Shown here one piece after another: positions 30,410-33,731 of a stretch of 33,731 nt of DNA; within the stretch, counting starts at the first letter, position 1; every line of letters begins with the position of its first letter. The notes under the pieces are model-generated. The model was given only the letters and a program-made list of their open reading frames with translations, did not search any database and was not told the DNA's origin. Source of the stretch: Bacillota bacterium (GTDB lineage: Bacteria; Bacillota; Clostridia; Acetivibrionales; DTU013); assembly GCA_023439545.1 (NCBI GenBank), contig JAEXNT010000053.1:1-33731 (forward strand), in the 5' to 3' direction. Position numbers and translations under genes: made by a program.

Positions 30410-32011
30410 ATGAATGTAAGAAAATTCATTATAATACCTGCTATATCGATACTGTATTTATTCTTAGTACGTCAGACGGTTTTTTGCTATACTGATAATT
30501 CAGTCGAATCAGAGGTTCGGGATAATAATATTTTAAATCAATCGGATGTTTTCAATCCCGGCAGTAATTATGAAATAGCGCTCCCTTCAAATATTAGAGA
30601 TATTATTAAAAACAACAGATATTTTTCTGCTGCGGATAATGCTGCGGTTAAAGAATTTGCATCCAATCTTTATAAGTTCAAGTCATTTTCAAACGAGCCC
30701 CAGGATTTTGAATATTCAAAGGTTGAACGATCGGACAACACAAATTCCAATAATACTCTCAGCCGGGAATCAATTCTGCAGGATCTGGATTACTTTTTCG
30801 GTACGATGAAATATTCATACGCAGGTTATCAGTACTTCGGGGGAGATAAAGCGTTTAATACAGCCAGGGGAAATATTATCAAGGCGGTAGACAAATATAA
30901 GTACGTGATAACGAGAGCAGTTCTTGCAAAAATAATCTCTGAGAATTTGAGCTTTATTCAAGATTCTCATTTTTCTGTTGACAATTATAGAACGGCTAAA
31001 AAATATTACTACCTGAATAATAATGATTATCATATACAAAAGGACAGCGCAGGGTTCTTCTCAATATTCGGCACTGAGAAGTATTATGTCGATAAAATAA
31101 ACGGAGACTCTTACAAGAATTATATAAAGCCGACACTGGCTCCTAATGGAATACTGACATATGAGATAGGTACAATCGAACCTGTATTTGAAAAATATGT
31201 GAAAATTACTTTTAAGTCCTTCAACAAGCGTATAGAAAGAATGATTACTTTATCTTACCGCAAGCTTGGCAATCTTCCTCATGTCGGTTACGACAGATAT
31301 GAAATAAACGGAATAACCATATTGACTAATCGAAGAATGTATCTTTTGAATGAAAACAAAGACGAACTGGACGATTTTGTTAATGATGCCAATAAGCTGA
31401 ACAGCCTGGGTATTTTTATTCTGGATATAAGGGGCAACAACGGAGGGCAGGATACCTATCCAATAAATTGGTATAAAAATCTGACAGGCAATTATCCTTC
31501 AAATGGCCCCAGACTTTTTTGCAGTTTAGAGACAAGGCTTTGCTTTCAACATGAATTTGTGAATCTTCAAAACGGTATATACAGGAATAAGGAGAGCCGG
31601 TCAAGCGAGTTGGAAACAAGTATCCGGCAGATGGAAGCAGGTAAACTGAAAGAGGGATGGGACGATATTATTAATTTATCCGCAGAAACATATAAAAACA
31701 AAACTTTTGTAATTGTTTTGATGGATGGCTACACTGTGTCTTCCGGAGAATCCTTCATAAATTACTTAAGATCGCTTGAAAATGTAATCTTTATAGGTAC
31801 TAATTCAGGCGGGGCGTTTTTAATAGGAAATAATAATCTCTGGACCCTGCCGAACTCAGGGATTCAGATATTTTCGGGCAGAAACGTAAATCTTCCGCCC
31901 AATTTGAAAAATACTGACGGAATGGGATTCCAGCCCGACATATGGGTCAATTCTCAAGACATCCTAAGCCGTGCATTATTATTTGCAAAAAAGTACAGGA
32001 TAAAACAATAA
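30410..32011 (+). CDS. Exported S41-family peptidase-like protein
   Basis: 533 residues. The N-terminal signal is MNVRKFIIIPAISILYLFL, with possible cleavage after FCY. A roughly 300-residue N-terminal region of unknown fold contains QDSHFSVDNYR, similar to the DAHTSL stretch of S41 relatives. The S41 core has IFILDIRGNNGGQDTYP, GYTVSSGESFINYL (Ser444/Ser445) and FIGTNSGGAFLIGN. The usual GExTGG Glu is replaced (GTNSGG), so the active-site details differ and activity is uncertain. GCGGAGGG precedes the ATG. The A+T content is higher than in the housekeeping block, as is that of its divergent neighbour. Confidence 0.82.
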   Translation: MNVRKFIIIPAISILYLFLVRQTVFCYTDNSVESEVRDNNILNQSDVFNPGSNYEIALPSNIRDIIKNNRYFSAADNAAVKEFASNLYKFKSFSNEPQDFEYSKVERSDNTNSNNTLSRESILQDLDYFFGTMKYSYAGYQYFGGDKAFNTARGNIIKAVDKYKYVITRAVLAKIISENLSFIQDSHFSVDNYRTAKKYYYLNNNDYHIQKDSAGFFSIFGTEKYYVDKINGDSYKNYIKPTLAPNGILTYEIGTIEPVFEKYVKITFKSFNKRIERMITLSYRKLGNLPHVGYDRYEINGITILTNRRMYLLNENKDELDDFVNDANKLNSLGIFILDIRGNNGGQDTYPINWYKNLTGNYPSNGPRLFCSLETRLCFQHEFVNLQNGIYRNKESRSSELETSIRQMEAGKLKEGWDDIINLSAETYKNKTFVIVLMDGYTVSSGESFINYLRSLENVIFIGTNSGGAFLIGNNNLWTLPNSGIQIFSGRNVNLPPNLKNTDGMGFQPDIWVNSQDILSRALLFAKKYRIKQ

Positions 32012-32034
32012 AAAAAGCCTTCGTATAACGGGCT
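32010..32034 (-). terminator. Terminator for the azlCD transcript
   Basis: Read on the minus strand, AGCC-CGT-TAT-ACG-AA-GGCT (32034 down to 32016) forms a short stem and is followed by a run of T. It lies about 60 bp after the azlD stop and directly abuts the end of the convergent S41 gene. Confidence 0.6.
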
Positions 32035-32094
32035 AGGGTTACGGAATTTTGCAGTAATTGTACAATGTAAAGTGCTATGGATAGTCTCGGAATA

Positions 32095-32400
32095 TTACAG
32101 GAAGCGTATAAGACACTCGACTGTGTATACGGTGACACAGGCGGCGAGCGCCACCGTCAGCAGACTTTTTTCCTTGAAGGAGAGAAGCAGGGCGACAGCC
32201 GTGCCCGCCACGGCGGAATATATAGAAGCTGTCGATGTTAAAACCGCAGGGAAGGTCATCGCAGCGAGTACTGCAAAAGGAATATAAAACATGAAAGACT
32301 TTACGAAACGGTTCTCAATTTTGCGCTTGAAGATAATCAGCGGCAGCATCCTGACAAGATAGGTCACTCCCGCCATAACAAGTATATATCCCAGGATCAT
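32095..32400 (-). CDS. azlD: AzlD-type branched-chain amino acid exporter small subunit
   Basis: 101 residues with three to four membrane helices. The opening MILGYILVMAGVTYLVRMLPL and the following FYIPFAVLAAMTFPA are the AzlD family pattern. It works with AzlC as a two-subunit exporter of branched-chain amino acids; the substrate is known for Bacillus and BrnFE relatives and is inferred here. The ATG overlaps the azlC stop by 4 bp. Confidence 0.9.
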   Translation of the reverse strand: MILGYILVMAGVTYLVRMLPLIIFKRKIENRFVKSFMFYIPFAVLAAMTFPAVLTSTASIYSAVAGTAVALLLSFKEKSLLTVALAACVTVYTVECLIRFL

Positions 32401-33293
32401 TCGCTCACATCCTTTACTTCATCAATATTCACTGCAACTCCGACAACTTCTGTAGTCTCATCAACTTCGCCGGCATCGGCAGCTCCGGTAGTCTCATCAG
32501 CTTCGACAGTATTATCAGCATCGGCAGCATCTGCATTTGCCGCATTTTCGGCGTCCCTGACGGGGAAAAGCAGAGCCCCTGCCGCAGAGGCAGCTATGGC
32601 GCATATTATGATGACAAAACCTCCCGATAACCGGTTGAGCACGGGGGTGTACCGAAACAGGCAGCTTATAGCGACCGAAAGCAGGATAACCTTCAGCACC
32701 GGCTTCGAATGCTTTGCCGGAGGGATAATGATTGCAATAAACATGCCGTAAATAGCGATATTGAGTGCGGAACAAACGGATGCAGGCAGTAATGTGCTCG
32801 CTGCGGCACCCAAAAAGGTACCGAGCGCCCAGCCTGCATAGGGGATGGTTATCAGTCCGTACATGTAGCGCGTACCTATCTCCGAGAGCTTACCGGTTGC
32901 AACGGCAAATATTTCGTCGGTTACGCCGAAGGATACTATAAGCCTTTGCAATAACCCAAATGACTTGTCGGCTTTTTGGGATACCGAAAGCGACATCAAA
33001 GAATACCGGAGATTTATAACGAGCTGTGTCAGAGCCATTTCCAGATAGGGAGCGGAAGACGCTATCAGGCCTATACCGGCGAATTGTCCGGCGGACGTCA
33101 GGTTGGTCATGGATATGAGTACCGCCACCCATACGGGGAGGCCTGAATTGACAGCCATGATACCGAACGTAAAGGACACTGAGAGATATCCGAGGCCGAT
33201 AGGTATGCCGTCTTTCAAGCCTTTGGAATAGCTGTTCAACGATACTGTCCGATTTATGGATGCTTCACTGTTGGTTTGACGGAACCCGCCCAT
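32397..33293 (-). CDS. azlC: AzlC-type branched-chain amino acid exporter large subunit with acidic tail
   Basis: 298 residues. Membrane domain at about 25-245: GLKDGIPIGLGYLSVSFTFG, NLTSAGQFAGIGL, LVINLRYSLMSLS and GVTDEIFAV are AzlC landmarks. The last 53 or so residues (from FPVRDAENAANADAAD) are Ala/Asp/Glu/Val/Thr-rich with almost no basic residues, beyond the usual AzlC length. AAGGAGAACC precedes the ATG. It forms an operon with azlD, with its own promoter at 33331-33359. Confidence 0.92.
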   Translation of the reverse strand: MGGFRQTNSEASINRTVSLNSYSKGLKDGIPIGLGYLSVSFTFGIMAVNSGLPVWVAVLISMTNLTSAGQFAGIGLIASSAPYLEMALTQLVINLRYSLMSLSVSQKADKSFGLLQRLIVSFGVTDEIFAVATGKLSEIGTRYMYGLITIPYAGWALGTFLGAAASTLLPASVCSALNIAIYGMFIAIIIPPAKHSKPVLKVILLSVAISCLFRYTPVLNRLSGGFVIIICAIAASAAGALLFPVRDAENAANADAADADNTVEADETTGAADAGEVDETTEVVGVAVNIDEVKDVSE

Positions 33294-33330
33294 TTACCGG
33301 TTCTCCTTGTCATCTCGACTTTCGTACTTC

Positions 33331-33359
33331 ATCATAGCATCGTGGATATGTGCTGTCAA
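33331..33359 (-). promoter_or_regulatory. Sigma-A promoter for azlCD
   Basis: On the minus strand a perfect TTGACA (33359-33354), a 17-bp spacer and TATGAT (33336-33331), 38 bp before the azlC start. Confidence 0.8.
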
Positions 33360-33414
33360 ATCCGACCACACGGTAACAGGCGCTGAAAGGGAATACTGCC
33401 AGGCTTCAGACAAC

Positions 33415-33440
33415 AAAAAAGAGAGGTTATAAACCTCTCT
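33415..33440 (-). terminator. Terminator of the tRNA-Leu transcript
   Basis: AGAGAGGTT and AACCTCTCT are perfect 9-bp arms (33420-33428, 33432-33440). A run of T follows on the minus strand, and T also follows on the plus strand, so it could work both ways. Confidence 0.9.
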
Positions 33441-33445
33441 TTTTC

Positions 33446-33528
33446 TGGTGCGGTCGATGGGACTTGAACCCATACGGTTGCCCATACGCCCCTCAAACGT
33501 ACGCGTCTGCCAGTTCCGCCACGACCGC
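33446..33528 (-). tRNA. tRNA-Leu, anticodon GAG
   Basis: 83 nt with CCA encoded. The acceptor arms GCGGTCG and CGACCGC pair perfectly. The D arm is GCG...CGC with AACTGGCAGA in the loop. The anticodon stem TACGT/GCGTA holds the loop TTGAGGG, anticodon GAG (codons CUC/CUU). A long class II variable arm contains TGGGCAACCGTA, and the T arm is ATGGG-TTCAAGT-CCCAT. The long variable arm together with GAG defines leucine. It has its own promoter and terminator. Confidence 0.97.
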
Positions 33529-33563
33529 ATTTTCAGGCCTTTGCTCGCGCATCGGCAAAATCA

Positions 33564-33592
33564 ATTATACTAACTGTTTGGAGGAGTGTCAA
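33564..33592 (-). promoter_or_regulatory. Consensus sigma-A promoter for tRNA-Leu
   Basis: On the minus strand, TTGACA (33592-33587), an exact 17-bp spacer and TATAAT (33569-33564): both hexamers are perfect. Transcription should begin about 30 bp before the mature tRNA. Confidence 0.92.
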
Positions 33593-33660
33593 TACTTTTG
33601 GGGAAAAAATATAATTAGCAATTAAATGTAGATCATATGTATTGAATTATACTCAGGCTG

Positions 33661-33716
33661 TTGGTAGAATTGATAATAAGCATTAAAATAAGCCTTGGTC
33701 TGATCAGACTGAAGGC
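33661..33716 (+). promoter_or_regulatory. Candidate rightward promoter and leader hairpin at the window edge
   Basis: TTGGTA (33661-33666), a 17-bp spacer and TAAAAT (33684-33689) are followed at the predicted start point by a hairpin, GCCTT/AAGGC (33692-33696, 33712-33716) with inner GTCT/AGAC. A gene probably begins just beyond the right end. Nothing else is visible from 33593 to the end. Confidence 0.45.
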
Positions 33717-33731
33717 GTGACAAGAAATGAG

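Noticed and set aside
33294..33530. A 78-residue minus-strand reading frame (RSWRNWQTRTFEGRMG...)
   Set aside because: It reads straight through tRNA-Leu, its terminator and the azlCD promoter. This peptide is a well-known artefact of translating tRNA genes.

Overview
The window looks like the chromosome of an anaerobic, spore-forming member of the Clostridia (Bacillota). Evidence for this: sporulation genes (yqfC, yqfD, a PdaA-type deacetylase), the conserved Firmicutes block yqfC-yqfD-phoH-pgpH-ybeY-dgkA-era-yqzL-recO, an SLH-anchored surface protein, a T-box leader, a THF riboswitch, YesM/YesN-type two-component regulation, strong AGGAGG ribosome sites and frequent TTG/GTG starts. The Ruminiclostridium/Acetivibrio-like clostridia are a reasonable guess, but this is inference from gene content only.

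Layout. (1) 1-3720: the 3' part of a large secreted surface protein with Ig/cadherin-like modules, three near-identical 300-bp repeats, two InlB-type repeats and three SLH domains, closed by a terminator. (2) 3799-10852: a carbohydrate ABC importer (lipoprotein binding protein, two permeases, no ATPase) followed by a YesM-type sensor kinase and YesN-type AraC regulator that probably control it. (3) 10887-13949: promoter, valine-specific T-box (specifier GUA), an archaeal-type valyl-tRNA synthetase and a small YkgJ-like cysteine-cluster protein. (4) 13993-14798: a consensus promoter, a THF riboswitch and a folate-type ECF substrate-binding subunit, followed by a perfect long hairpin repeat. (5) 14903-15220: a short carbohydrate-binding-module-like protein on the minus strand. 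(6) 15388-17829: a nucleotidyltransferase/hexapeptide/phosphomannomutase-like fusion whose mutase loop is degenerate. (7) 17865-19431: a self-contained promoter/two DUF881 genes/terminator unit. (8) 19459-28838: a long, tightly overlapped plus-strand run from the PdaA-like deacetylase to recO, interrupted between era and yqzL by a 490-bp stretch holding a nested inverted-repeat element. (9) 28842-32011: two divergently transcribed exported S41-family proteases. (10) 32009-33592, minus strand: an AzlC/AzlD exporter pair with its own promoter, and a tRNA-Leu(GAG) with consensus promoter and terminator.

How the genes work together. The importer and two-component system form a sugar-uptake module. 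The T-box and THF riboswitch tie ValRS and folate uptake to uncharged tRNA-Val and tetrahydrofolate. The yqfC-recO run is a housekeeping and sporulation block: cortex modification, c-di-AMP turnover, 16S rRNA/ribosome maturation (YbeY, Era), undecaprenol/diacylglycerol lipid recycling and DNA repair.

I saw no CRISPR array, prophage, intact transposase, restriction system or obvious new defence system. The least explained items are the nested inverted-repeat element at 27484-27660 and the adjoining coding debris.
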